This document shows positions 43,199 to 51,064 of a DNA stretch of 53,245 nucleotides, piece by piece (positions within the stretch are counted from its first letter, which is position 1; the number at the start of each line of letters is the position of its first letter). Source of the stretch: Candidatus Sulfotelmatobacter sp. (lineage in GTDB: Bacteria; Acidobacteriota; Terriglobia; Terriglobales; Acidobacteriaceae). The DNA is taken from positions 1-53,245 of the forward strand of contig JADGNQ010000026.1 in NCBI GenBank assembly GCA_017883385.1. Direction: 5' to 3'. The notes under the pieces were generated by a model, which did not search any database, had not been told where the DNA came from, and was given only the letters and a program-made list of their open reading frames with translations. The translations under genes were made by a program, and so were the position numbers.

Positions 43199-43316
43199 AG
43201 GCGAACACTGCGATGGTGCCCACACAATGCGCACTGCCTCCCTACGTCTACCCGTTAGCGTCTCCGTCCTTTCCGCGATAAACTGCACTCGCAGTCCCGA
43301 CGAGGTTCTTAAGCCA

Positions 43317-45140
43317 ATGTCACGTCGATCGTCGCTAGCAGTCACGTCGGCAGTAGCAGCAGTTCTTCTTCTCGCACTTGTTCCTGAGAGTCTGACGCAG
43401 ACCGATGACTCCAGCCAGACCATGCGCCCCGTCATTCGCGGCCGCCACGCCGCCGTTGCCTCCATGAAAGCCGAGGCCACCGAAGCTGCGCGCCGCATTC
43501 TCGACGCGGGGGGCAACGCTTTCGACGCCGCTGTCGGCGGCCAGGCAGCGCTGGCGGTGACCGACTTCTCGCTCAACGGGCTCGGCAGCGATGCTGTCCT
43601 GCTCGTCTACAACGCTCGCGACAAGAAAGTCTATTCCGTCAACGCCGAGCCGCGCGCACCGAAGCTCGCAACTATCGAGTGGTACCAGAAGAACAACGGC
43701 GGCAAGATTCCCGAGAGCGACGGACTCCTGTCGGGCGGCCTGCCCGGCGTGGTAGACGCTTGGTACACCCTGCTCGATCGCTGGGGCACGATGAGTTTTG
43801 AGCAGGTACTGCAGCCCGCCATCGATCTCGCCGAGAACGGTTTCCCGCTGAGCGAATATGGCGCGTCCTACATTGCGGACTCGAAGAAGATTCTCAAGTA
43901 TCCGACGACAGTCAAAATTTATCTACCGAACGGGCATCCGCCGAAGGCTGGCGAGATTCTCAAGAACCCCGACCTCGCGCGCACGCTGAAGAAACTGGTC
44001 GAAGCCGAAAAGGCGAGTCAGCCAAAGGGCCGCCACGAGGCGCTGAAAGCAGCGCGGGACCGTTTCTACAAGGGCGACATTGCCAAAGACCTGGCTGCGT
44101 TCTCCGAGGCCAACGGCGGCCTGTTCCGCTACGAAGACTTCGCCGAATACACCGCTGAAGTCGAGACGCCGGTTTCGATCAACTACCGGGGCTATCAGAT
44201 TTACAAAAATCCCTCTGCGAGCCAGGGACCGACCGAGCTGATTGCGCTCAATCTTCTCGAAGGCTATGACTTGAAAGCGCTCGGCCAGAACAGCCCCGAC
44301 TTCCTCCACACCAGCGTGGAGGCGGTGAAACTCGCCATGGCCGATCGCGAAAAATATCTCGGCGACATGGACTTCATCAAGATTCCCTACGACGGTCTGC
44401 TCTCGAAAGACTACGCCGCCGAACGCCGAAAGCTCATCGATCCGGCAAAAGCCTCGCTGGAACTGCGTCCGGGTTCGCCTGAGAAGTTCACGGCCGACGC
44501 ATCACCCCTGGACCGCCCAGCGCACGAGATCCTCGACGGCGGCGCCAGCCATGTCGGCGATACCAGCTACATCGCGGTCGTCGATAAGGATCACAACATG
44601 GTCAGTTTCGAGCCCAGCCTGCACAGCTCGTTCGGTACTGGGGTCGTCATGGGAGATACCGGCATTATTTTCAACTGCCGCGGCGACTACTATTCGCTCG
44701 TCCGCGGCGAGGCCAACGCGCTCGAACCCGGCAAGCGCCCGCGCAGCACGCTGCAGAGCACGTTGATCATGAAAGACGGGCAGCCCTACGCGGTCCTCGG
44801 CAGCCCGGGTGGCGACGATCAGGTGATGCGAACCATGCAGACGCTGATCAACATGATTGATTTTGGGATGAACATTCAGCAGGCCATCGAGTCCCCGCGA
44901 TGGTCGTCGCGCGCCTTCCCGGCCTCACCGTTCCCGCACACCATGTACCCCGGCGACATGTCGGTCGAGGCGCGCATCCCGGAGGCGACGCGACAGGCGC
45001 TCATCGCTCGCGGCCATAAGCTACGCGTCGCGCCCGCATGGTCGCTCGGCTCGAACGCCGGAATTATTGTCGAAGTGAACTCAGGCGTCCTCAGCGCCGG
45101 GGCCGATCCCCGCGTCGATGCTTACGCCTGGGCGTGGTGA
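43317..45140 (+). CDS. Gamma-glutamyltranspeptidase-family protein, exported
   Basis: 607 residues from the ATG of MSRRSSLAVTSAVAAVLLLALVP, a clear signal peptide; longer upstream frames run through the previous gene. GGT family: EAARRILDAGGNAFDAAVGG, LLSGGLPGVVDAWYTLLDRWGTMSFEQVLQPAI, and the self-cleavage/nucleophile region HVGDTSYIAVVDKDHNMVSF, in which the Thr of DTSY is the likely catalytic residue. The classic TTH is replaced by DTSY, so specificity may differ from glutathione hydrolysis. It acts in the periplasm after autocleavage into two chains. Confidence 0.88.
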   Translation: MSRRSSLAVTSAVAAVLLLALVPESLTQTDDSSQTMRPVIRGRHAAVASMKAEATEAARRILDAGGNAFDAAVGGQAALAVTDFSLNGLGSDAVLLVYNARDKKVYSVNAEPRAPKLATIEWYQKNNGGKIPESDGLLSGGLPGVVDAWYTLLDRWGTMSFEQVLQPAIDLAENGFPLSEYGASYIADSKKILKYPTTVKIYLPNGHPPKAGEILKNPDLARTLKKLVEAEKASQPKGRHEALKAARDRFYKGDIAKDLAAFSEANGGLFRYEDFAEYTAEVETPVSINYRGYQIYKNPSASQGPTELIALNLLEGYDLKALGQNSPDFLHTSVEAVKLAMADREKYLGDMDFIKIPYDGLLSKDYAAERRKLIDPAKASLELRPGSPEKFTADASPLDRPAHEILDGGASHVGDTSYIAVVDKDHNMVSFEPSLHSSFGTGVVMGDTGIIFNCRGDYYSLVRGEANALEPGKRPRSTLQSTLIMKDGQPYAVLGSPGGDDQVMRTMQTLINMIDFGMNIQQAIESPRWSSRAFPASPFPHTMYPGDMSVEARIPEATRQALIARGHKLRVAPAWSLGSNAGIIVEVNSGVLSAGADPRVDAYAWAW

Positions 45141-45151
45141 GACTGCCAGGA

Positions 45152-45271
45152 GCATTTAACCGCAAAGTTCGCGAAGAAAGTCCGCGAAGGACGCAGAGAA
45201 GAACAACACCAGAGACAGGCCGCTTTTCTTTGCGACCTTTGCGAAACCTCAGCGTCCTTAGCGGTTAAGTG
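45152..45271. repeat. Imperfect palindromic repeat (TTAACCGC type)
   Basis: Left arm GCATTTAACCGCAAAG... GGACGCAGAG and right arm CTCAGCGTCC-TTAGCGGTTAAGTGC are inverted copies about 60 bases apart. A hairpin element filling the gap between Ggt and ruvC. Confidence 0.6.
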
Positions 45272-45346
45272 CTTCTTTCCTGTCGGACACAACGCATAAT
45301 CCTGCCTACTAGGACTGCCGCCGCATCCGCGATACACTGCACTCAC

Positions 45347-45841
45347 ATGCGCGTTCTCGGTATTGACTGCGGCGGAGAATACACCGGTTATGGTGTGGTC
45401 GAGATGCATGCAGCTGGAAAACTGTGCTGCCTGACGTGTGGCGCGATCAAACTTTCCCCACGCGAAGCGCTGCCGCGCCGCTTGTCCCGCATCTTCACCC
45501 AACTGGGCGTAATCATCGCCGAGCACCATCCTGATGAGGTCGCCATTGAAGACGTCTTCTATGCCCTCAACGTAAAGTCAGCTCTGAAACTCGGGCAGGT
45601 CCGCGGTGTTGCTATGCTGGCCGCCGCCACCGCAGGTCTGGAGGTCGCCGAGTACTCTCCGCTGACCATCAAGTCGTCAGTCGTCGGCTATGGCCGCGCC
45701 GAGAAACAGCAGGTGCAGCACATGGTGACCCGGCTGCTTGACCTGGCCGTACCACCAGAACCTATGGACGCATCCGACGCGCTCGCCATCGCCATCTGCC
45801 ATCTGCACACGGCGGGAACGTTGCGTAAGCAACGGGCGTAA
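45347..45841 (+). CDS. ruvC: Holliday junction resolvase RuvC
   Basis: 164 residues from the ATG of MRVLGIDCGGEYTGYG; the longer frame upstream has no RuvC-like sequence. The four acidic metal ligands are Asp7, Glu68 (VAIEDVFYA), Asp141 and Asp144 (MDASDALAIAICH). KSALKLGQVRGV and VVGYGRAEKQQVQ are typical. It cuts Holliday junctions in the RuvAB complex; ruvA and ruvB are not adjacent here. Confidence 0.95.
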   Translation: MRVLGIDCGGEYTGYGVVEMHAAGKLCCLTCGAIKLSPREALPRRLSRIFTQLGVIIAEHHPDEVAIEDVFYALNVKSALKLGQVRGVAMLAAATAGLEVAEYSPLTIKSSVVGYGRAEKQQVQHMVTRLLDLAVPPEPMDASDALAIAICHLHTAGTLRKQRA

Positions 45842-45878
45842 GTGCACTATCATGTATGCCGTGGACCAAAACGCACTT

Positions 45879-45976
45879 GTCATCCCGAGCGAAGCGAGGG
45901 ACCTCGGTGTTTGCTCGCAGTGGCAATACCGGTCGTGCGGACAGAGACCGAGATCCCTCGCCTCGCTCGGGATGAC
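45879..45976. repeat. MITE-like 98-bp palindromic element, copy 2
   Basis: Begins GTCATCCCGAGCGAAGCGAG and ends CTCGCCTCGCTCGGGATGAC, with the inner GGACCTCGGTGTTTGC also shared with copy 1 (35515-35615). Its right end contains the ATG used by the next gene. Confidence 0.8.
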
Positions 45977-46646
45977 GGTTCGCGTGTTCGTGAGACTGCT
46001 GCTCGGATGCCTCTCCTTGCTGTTCAGTGCTCTCGCTTTCGCCGCCGCCCCCGCCACCATCACATTTTCGCTCGACTTCCCCGGCTCCGACCCCGAGCAC
46101 TATTCCATCTCGGTGCAGTCCGATGGCCGAGCCCGATACGATTGTTCCGGAAGGATCTCGAGAGACTCTGATGACACCGAGACCTACCAGACCGAATTCA
46201 CCTTATCCGATGCAAGCCGCACAAGGATCTTCGACCTGGCGGCGCAAGCCCATTATTTTTCCGGCAAGATCGACTCCGGAAACAAGAAGCTGGCCTTTAC
46301 CGGCGCCAAGAAACTGACTTACAAAGACGGCCAGCGGGATTCCGCCGCGGAGTACAATTTCTCCCAACTCCCCGCAATTCAGCAGTTGACCACCCTGTTC
46401 CAGGGCGTGGCTGCAACCCTTGAGTTCGGCCGCCGCCTCGCCCACTACCATCGCTACCAGAAGCTCGCCCTGGACGATGAGTTGAAGCGCATGGAACTGG
46501 AGGCCCGAGCCGGGGAACTCAGTGAAGTGCAAGCGGTAAGGTCGATTCTGCAGGAGATTCACGACGATAGCTCGGTAATCAACGTCGTCCGAGCCCGAGC
46601 CCAGCGGATTATGGACATGGGCAACGGCGGGCCATCAGGCCGCTAG
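45972..46646 (+). CDS. Secreted protein of unknown function whose start codon lies in a MITE-like repeat
   Basis: 224 residues from an ATG in the last bases of the palindromic element. The frame runs open upstream through the element into ruvC, but a signal peptide starts exactly here (VRVFVRLLLGCLSLLFSALAFAAA). The mature protein has a beta-rich half (ATITFSLDFPGSDPEHYSIS, AEYNFSQLPAIQQL) and a helical C-terminal half (ELKRMELEARAGEL). No enzyme motif is seen. No ribosome site is visible because the element occupies the position. Confidence 0.7.
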   Translation: MTVRVFVRLLLGCLSLLFSALAFAAAPATITFSLDFPGSDPEHYSISVQSDGRARYDCSGRISRDSDDTETYQTEFTLSDASRTRIFDLAAQAHYFSGKIDSGNKKLAFTGAKKLTYKDGQRDSAAEYNFSQLPAIQQLTTLFQGVAATLEFGRRLAHYHRYQKLALDDELKRMELEARAGELSEVQAVRSILQEIHDDSSVINVVRARAQRIMDMGNGGPSGR

Positions 46647-46760
46647 CCCATATGCGCCATCGGCCAGGGTACGAAAGACCCTCTGCGGAGTGACCCAAGT
46701 TTTACAACTCCCGCTGGCGAACCGTGTTCTAATAGGCACGCAAGACCTTTGGGGGTATCT

Positions 46761-48083
46761 ATGTCCAAGGCTTCTGTATCGAAATTTGGTCTGTTTCTTC
46801 TAGCGGCCGCTGCCTGCACGCTTCTGGCGCTGCCCGCTCTGGCCGGTTCGCAGGCGCGCATTGTTCGCCTGAGCGACGTGCAGGGTTCAGTTCAGATCGA
46901 CAAGAACACAGGCATGGGATTTGAGAGTGCGTTCCTCAATCTCCCCATCACCCAGGGGACGCGGTTGCGCACGCGCGACAACGGGCGCGCTGAAATCGAA
47001 TTTGAAGATGGCAGCACCCTGCGCCTGACTCCCAACACGACCGTTGAGTTCAGCACGCTCGGCCTGAGCGATGCCGGCAAGCACACCTCGGCGGTGAATC
47101 TCGTCGAGGGCATGGCTTACGTCAATTGGCTGGGCAAGAGCGGCGACGAATTCAACGTGAATTTCTCGCGCGAGAAGATCGCGCTCGACCACGCTGCCCA
47201 CTTCCGCTTCTCGACCTCAACCGAGACTGCCAAGCTCGCGGTTTTTAAGGGCGATGTTGACGTGGAAAGTCCGTCAGGCTCGGTCACGGTCGCGAAGAAG
47301 AAATCCGCCACCTTTGACGCCGGCGACAACGACAAACCCACGCTCGCCAATAACGTCGAAGAGGCTCCGCTCGATTCCTGGGACAAACAGTCGATCTCCT
47401 ACCATGACCAGTACTCCAAGAACAATTCATCGCCCTACGGATACGGGGTCAGCGACCTGAACTATTACGGCGCTTACAACAACGTTCCCGGCTACGGCAT
47501 GATGTGGCAACCCTACTTCACCGGCATAGGCTGGGATCCATTCATGGACGGCGCGTGGTCCTATTATCCGGGCTACGGCTACATGTTCGCGTCCGCCTAT
47601 CCTTGGGGATGGATGCCTTACCGCTACGGAAACTGGATGTTCGTTCCGGGATTCGGTTGGATGTGGCAGCCCGGCGGATGGAATTCCTGGGGGACTGTGC
47701 CCCGCGTAACCGGCACGATGCCGGTCCATTTCCATGCGCTTGTTGCGCCCACAGCCGGAACCGTAAAGACGGTGGCGGTGGGGAAGGGCGGGGCGGTTTC
47801 GACTCTTGCGCCATCGCGGTTGATCGTGAATGCCGGCTCGGCTGGTATGGGGATTCCGCGCGGTTCGCTTGGAAACCTTCACCACCTGAACAGCCAGGTA
47901 GCGAAGACCGGATTTGCAGAGGTGCGGCCAGCGCCGCAATTCTCCGCAAGTTCTCCGAGGAGTTCAGGTTTCGGTGCGCCCTCGCGCAGCTCTACGTCAA
48001 CTTCGGCGCCGGTTCACAGTGCCCCGACAGTTCGCAGCGCTCCGGCACCGCGTCCTTCTGGAGGCGCCGCCCCGCACCGGTAG
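46761..48083 (+). CDS. Exported FecR-domain protein with Tyr/Trp/Gly-rich C-terminal region
   Basis: 440 residues. Signal peptide (LFLLAAAACTLLALPALAGS). The FecR-like beta domain (~32-190) is marked by SDVQGSVQID, GTRLRTRDNGRAEIEFEDGS and LRLTPNTTVEF. Then an aromatic region (~225-320) with repeated PGYG, YGYM and WMPYRYGNW/WMWQPGGW motifs, and a Ser/Pro/Ala-rich tail. Unlike FecR itself it has a cleavable signal and no anti-sigma domain, so it is probably an envelope structural protein and not a regulator. Separate transcription unit, ending in a hairpin. Confidence 0.8.
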   Translation: MSKASVSKFGLFLLAAAACTLLALPALAGSQARIVRLSDVQGSVQIDKNTGMGFESAFLNLPITQGTRLRTRDNGRAEIEFEDGSTLRLTPNTTVEFSTLGLSDAGKHTSAVNLVEGMAYVNWLGKSGDEFNVNFSREKIALDHAAHFRFSTSTETAKLAVFKGDVDVESPSGSVTVAKKKSATFDAGDNDKPTLANNVEEAPLDSWDKQSISYHDQYSKNNSSPYGYGVSDLNYYGAYNNVPGYGMMWQPYFTGIGWDPFMDGAWSYYPGYGYMFASAYPWGWMPYRYGNWMFVPGFGWMWQPGGWNSWGTVPRVTGTMPVHFHALVAPTAGTVKTVAVGKGGAVSTLAPSRLIVNAGSAGMGIPRGSLGNLHHLNSQVAKTGFAEVRPAPQFSASSPRSSGFGAPSRSSTSTSAPVHSAPTVRSAPAPRPSGGAAPHR

Positions 48084-48109
48084 ACCAGATTGACTTGCAA
48101 AGTCAGATT

Positions 48110-48138
48110 GGGCCTGTCGCTGTTATGGCGTCAGGCCC
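48110..48138 (+). terminator. Possible terminator hairpin after the FecR-domain gene
   Basis: Stem GGGCCTG/CAGGCCC with a 15-base loop, 27 bases past the stop codon; no T-run follows, so function is uncertain. Confidence 0.4.
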
Positions 48139-48248
48139 ATCGTGCTAAAGCGGCTAGGAACACGGACAATCTGACGAATAACGATAGCAGTGAAAATGGA
48201 CCTAGTGACTTCCGCTTCGACCAAACGCTCAATCTAGCCTGATGTACC

Positions 48249-48848
48249 TCACCGACGTGGGCCGATGGGCCCGGCAATTTCTCGGCGTAGCTCCAAAAGG
48301 CAAGCCAACTCCGCCCGTTTCTTGCGCCGGTACCAGACAATCGCAACAAAGAACGCGAGAGTACACACCCAAACAATGTCGATGCGAAGCGAACTGAAGA
48401 ACAGCCAACTCCACCAGGTCGCGTGCCCTTTGATCGCGTGGTTGTAAGCCCACCCCAGGCCGAACACGACCTCGCACAAGAAGAGCCCGGCCGCGAACCA
48501 GATGGTGGTCAGTACACTCCGGCAGCGGCGTACCGAAAGTTCCACAAAAGTGGCGGTGTCGATCGCCGATGGCGCCCAAAGCCCGCGGTTTGCCGTTAAC
48601 ACGACCGCCCACGCCACAGCCAGGAAAAGCCAGGTGGCTACTGCGACCAGCACAAAATCCGACTCGGGCGAGCGCAAGGCCAACACCGTCGTGCCGCCTC
48701 CCATCACAATCGTCACGAGAGTGTCGCAGATCAACCCTATCCTCATTAGGCGCGACTGCCGTTCCACATTTCTGCGCAAGTTCAGGGGAACGGCACCATC
48801 CGCCTGCCACTGCTCACGCCAGACATCCAGTTCGACATCCGTGTTCAT
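48249..48848 (-). CDS. Membrane protein of unknown function, partner of ECF sigma factor
   Basis: 199 residues. A ~30-residue N-terminal soluble part (ELDVWREQWQADG) is followed by four hydrophobic helices and a basic tail. Its start overlaps the sigma-factor stop (ATGA), which is the usual arrangement for a membrane anti-sigma factor, but the N-terminal part lacks the HxxxCxxC zinc motif. A role in controlling the sigma factor is inferred from position only. Confidence 0.65.
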   Translation of the reverse strand: MNTDVELDVWREQWQADGAVPLNLRRNVERQSRLMRIGLICDTLVTIVMGGGTTVLALRSPESDFVLVAVATWLFLAVAWAVVLTANRGLWAPSAIDTATFVELSVRRCRSVLTTIWFAAGLFLCEVVFGLGWAYNHAIKGHATWWSWLFFSSLRIDIVWVCTLAFFVAIVWYRRKKRAELACLLELRREIAGPIGPRR

Positions 48849-49375
48849 TTCCAGTTCTCCAGCAAATCATGCAAAAGTTGCCGCGCGCGATTCAAGCGAA
48901 CGCCCACGTTACTCTCCGAAATTCCCAGCACTTCTGATATCTCGCTGTATCCCAAGCCTTCCAGAGTCAGCATGATTACCTGCCGGTAGGCAACCGGCAG
49001 GCGGTGGACTGCTTGTTTCAGCCTGTCCGCTCTCTGGCGTTGCGCGAGATCCGACTCAGGACCTGGCGCGGGGTCGCGCACCTCAATCTCTTCGTCTTCG
49101 ATGGATCCGCTCGTTCGGGTTCGCGCCCGTGTCAAGTGCGTGATGCCGCGGTTGTGCGCGATTCTGAACGCGAACGTTCGCTCCGAACACTCTCCGCGAA
49201 ACCGGGGCAGCGCCTGCCAGATCGCGACCGCAATTTCCTGCAAGAGATCGTCGCGGTCGCTGAGCGTATTGGTGTAGCTCGCGGCCAGGCGCGAGAGCGC
49301 GGGCCCATTGGCCGCGAGAATGCGTTCGAAATACTGCTCCAGTAGGGCTCGGTCCAAGCTTGCTCGATTCAGCAT
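48845..49375 (-). CDS. ECF-family RNA polymerase sigma factor
   Basis: 176 residues from an ATG with GGAGG 10 bases upstream; ATG 49399 is an alternative, and a start at 49432 would overlap the ABC permease by 26 bases. Region 2 includes SDRDDLLQEIAVAIWQALPRF and region 4 PVAYRQVIMLTLEGLGYSEI, SEVLGISESNVGVRLNRARQ. Starts transcription of a dedicated regulon. It is encoded directly behind the ABC exporter genes and coupled to a membrane protein. Confidence 0.92.
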   Translation of the reverse strand: MLNRASLDRALLEQYFERILAANGPALSRLAASYTNTLSDRDDLLQEIAVAIWQALPRFRGECSERTFAFRIAHNRGITHLTRARTRTSGSIEDEEIEVRDPAPGPESDLAQRQRADRLKQAVHRLPVAYRQVIMLTLEGLGYSEISEVLGISESNVGVRLNRARQLLHDLLENWK

Positions 49376-49406
49376 GGTAGACAATCCTCCGTCCACCATT
49401 GCTGCG

Positions 49407-50192
49407 TCAGTTCCCGTAAATGATTTCATCACGCTGCAACCTGTTGGCGGCAGCCAGCAAGATCACAATCGCCAGCGCCACAGTGAGGCATCCCAGCACG
49501 ATGGGCTCAAAGAATGCGACTTCTCGCCCGTTCATCAGCGCGTCCAACTGCAACTGCTGTCCCACGAGAGGCAGAAACCTGCACCAGGCGCGTTTTGCCG
49601 CGGGACTGAACACCAGAAACATTCCCATTCCCATCGGAAGAAAGACGATCAGCGAAAGATAGGTCTGCGCCTCTTTCACACCGCGAGAGATGGTTGAAAT
49701 CAGCAATTGTATCGAGGTGGCAAGAAACGGCAGAGAAAATAGGCCCAAAGTAACAAGCAGCAAGATACGCGGCCCAAACGCAGTGATGTGGATTCCCGCC
49801 GTGGCGAAGACTACCAGAAACCCCAGCACGTCCACGACCAGCCCGGCCAACGCAAAGAAGCTGACCGCCAGCCACTTCCCCAGCACGATGTTGCGTCTGG
49901 AGACCGGGTTCAGCAGCAAGGGTAACAGGGACCGCCGTTCCCTTTCACCCGCAACCGTGTCCATCGCAACGTTCATCCCACCGACAAACGCCGAAACCAG
50001 CGTGAAAATTGCCATCATGCCCGTCAGAACTTCGGCGCCAGACCCGGGCTTCGCGTCGGCGCGAGTCGCCATCGAAACCAGTCCCACGACCGCGGGACCC
50101 ATCAGGGCGTAGAACAACGATGCGATCAGCGATCGGACATCCCGCAAACCGTCGACGACTTCTTTCTGCGCAATAGTCAATGCTTGTCTCAT
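49407..50192 (-). CDS. ABC-2 type exporter permease (NatB-like)
   Basis: 261 residues from the ATG preceded by GAGGAG; the longer frame (50216) would overlap the ATPase. Six membrane helices with a large extracytoplasmic loop, AGERERRSLLPLLLNPVSRRNIVLGKWLA being typical of the ABC-2/NatB group. Paired with the adjacent ATPase; exported substrate unknown (Na+ or an antibiotic are family precedents). Confidence 0.85.
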   Translation of the reverse strand: MRQALTIAQKEVVDGLRDVRSLIASLFYALMGPAVVGLVSMATRADAKPGSGAEVLTGMMAIFTLVSAFVGGMNVAMDTVAGERERRSLLPLLLNPVSRRNIVLGKWLAVSFFALAGLVVDVLGFLVVFATAGIHITAFGPRILLLVTLGLFSLPFLATSIQLLISTISRGVKEAQTYLSLIVFLPMGMGMFLVFSPAAKRAWCRFLPLVGQQLQLDALMNGREVAFFEPIVLGCLTVALAIVILLAAANRLQRDEIIYGN

Positions 50193-50194
50193 GG

Positions 50195-50923
50195 TCAGTT
50201 GCTCCTCGTTGGGCAAGTCAGTTCGATGAACGCTTCCTCAAGCGATGCTGTTGCAGCCTGCGAGCAGAGTTCTTCAGGCGAGCCTTGGGCGACGATCCGC
50301 CCATCGGCGATGATCACCACCCTGTCGCACAGGGCGCGCACTTCGTCGAGTACGTGGCTCGAGTACACGATGCAGGTGCCCGAGTCGCGCAGGCGCCTCA
50401 GCAAGTCGCGCAACGAGCGGATGGTCGGGATATCTAGTCCGTTCGTCGGTTCGTCCAGCAGCAAGTTTTGGGGAGAATGCAGAAGCGCCCGGCCCAGCGC
50501 GGTCTTCATGCGCTCGCCTTGGGAGAATCCGTTCGTTCGCCGGTCGGCGATCGCTTCGAGGCCGAGAATCGCGACCACGGACTCGATTCGCTCCGCCAGC
50601 AATTCCTTCGGCATCCCGTGCAGCCTTCCGAAGTACGCCAGATTCTCCCGCACCGTCAGCCTGGTATAGATCCCCATGTGGTCCAGCAGAGCCCCGATGC
50701 GACGCTGCCGGCTGAGCGCGTGCCCGGAGTTGCCATCGTCGTCGACCATGATGGATCCCGACTCCGGTTGCAGCGCTCCGCAGATCATACGGAGTGTAGT
50801 GGTCTTGCCGGCGCCATTGGCGCCCAGTAAACCGGTGATCGCTCCATCCGGAGCCTCAAACGACAGGTCTCTCACGACAGGGCGGGCGTCGAAACTTTTT
50901 GCGAGTTTGTGAGTTGTGATCAT
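50195..50923 (-). CDS. ABC transporter ATP-binding protein (NatA-like)
   Basis: 242 residues. Walker A GANGAGKTT at 34-42, signature SQGER at 134-138, Walker B LLLDEP at 154-159, D-loop and switch His in YSSHVLDE. NatA/CcmA-type exporter ATPase. First gene of a four-gene minus-strand unit: ATPase, permease, ECF sigma, membrane protein. Confidence 0.92.
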   Translation of the reverse strand: MITTHKLAKSFDARPVVRDLSFEAPDGAITGLLGANGAGKTTTLRMICGALQPESGSIMVDDDGNSGHALSRQRRIGALLDHMGIYTRLTVRENLAYFGRLHGMPKELLAERIESVVAILGLEAIADRRTNGFSQGERMKTALGRALLHSPQNLLLDEPTNGLDIPTIRSLRDLLRRLRDSGTCIVYSSHVLDEVRALCDRVVIIADGRIVAQGSPEELCSQAATASLEEAFIELTCPTRSN

Positions 50924-51003
50924 GTGCGTAATGCTTAGGTAGTCCCACCCGGACGAAATTCCTTACAGAAAATTTGTTGCCTGTGCGATAGAGCCTGAAA
51001 AAC

Positions 51004-51028
51004 GAGAAGGGCGGCCACGAGGCCGCCC
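51004..51028 (-). terminator. Rho-independent terminator
   Basis: Perfect 8-bp stem GGGCGGCC/GGCCGCCC with ACGA loop; read on the minus strand it is followed, after CTTCTCG, by TTTTT. It lies ~37 bases past the stop of the 51065-52795 gene. Confidence 0.6.
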
Positions 51029-51064
51029 TGTCTGTCTGCATCGAAGATCTAAACTCGAATCCGC

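Noticed and set aside
43110-43316. 69-residue N-terminal extension of gamma-glutamyltranspeptidase
   Set aside because: It overlaps the preceding gene and puts the signal peptide in the middle of the protein.
45738-46646. Long start for the secreted unknown, overlapping ruvC
   Set aside because: It would translate the whole palindromic element; the signal peptide begins at the internal ATG 45972.
46761-48083. FecR-type regulator of iron uptake
   Set aside because: Signal peptide instead of a cytoplasmic anti-sigma domain, no adjacent FecI or TonB receptor; the sigma gene downstream is on the other strand in a separate unit.
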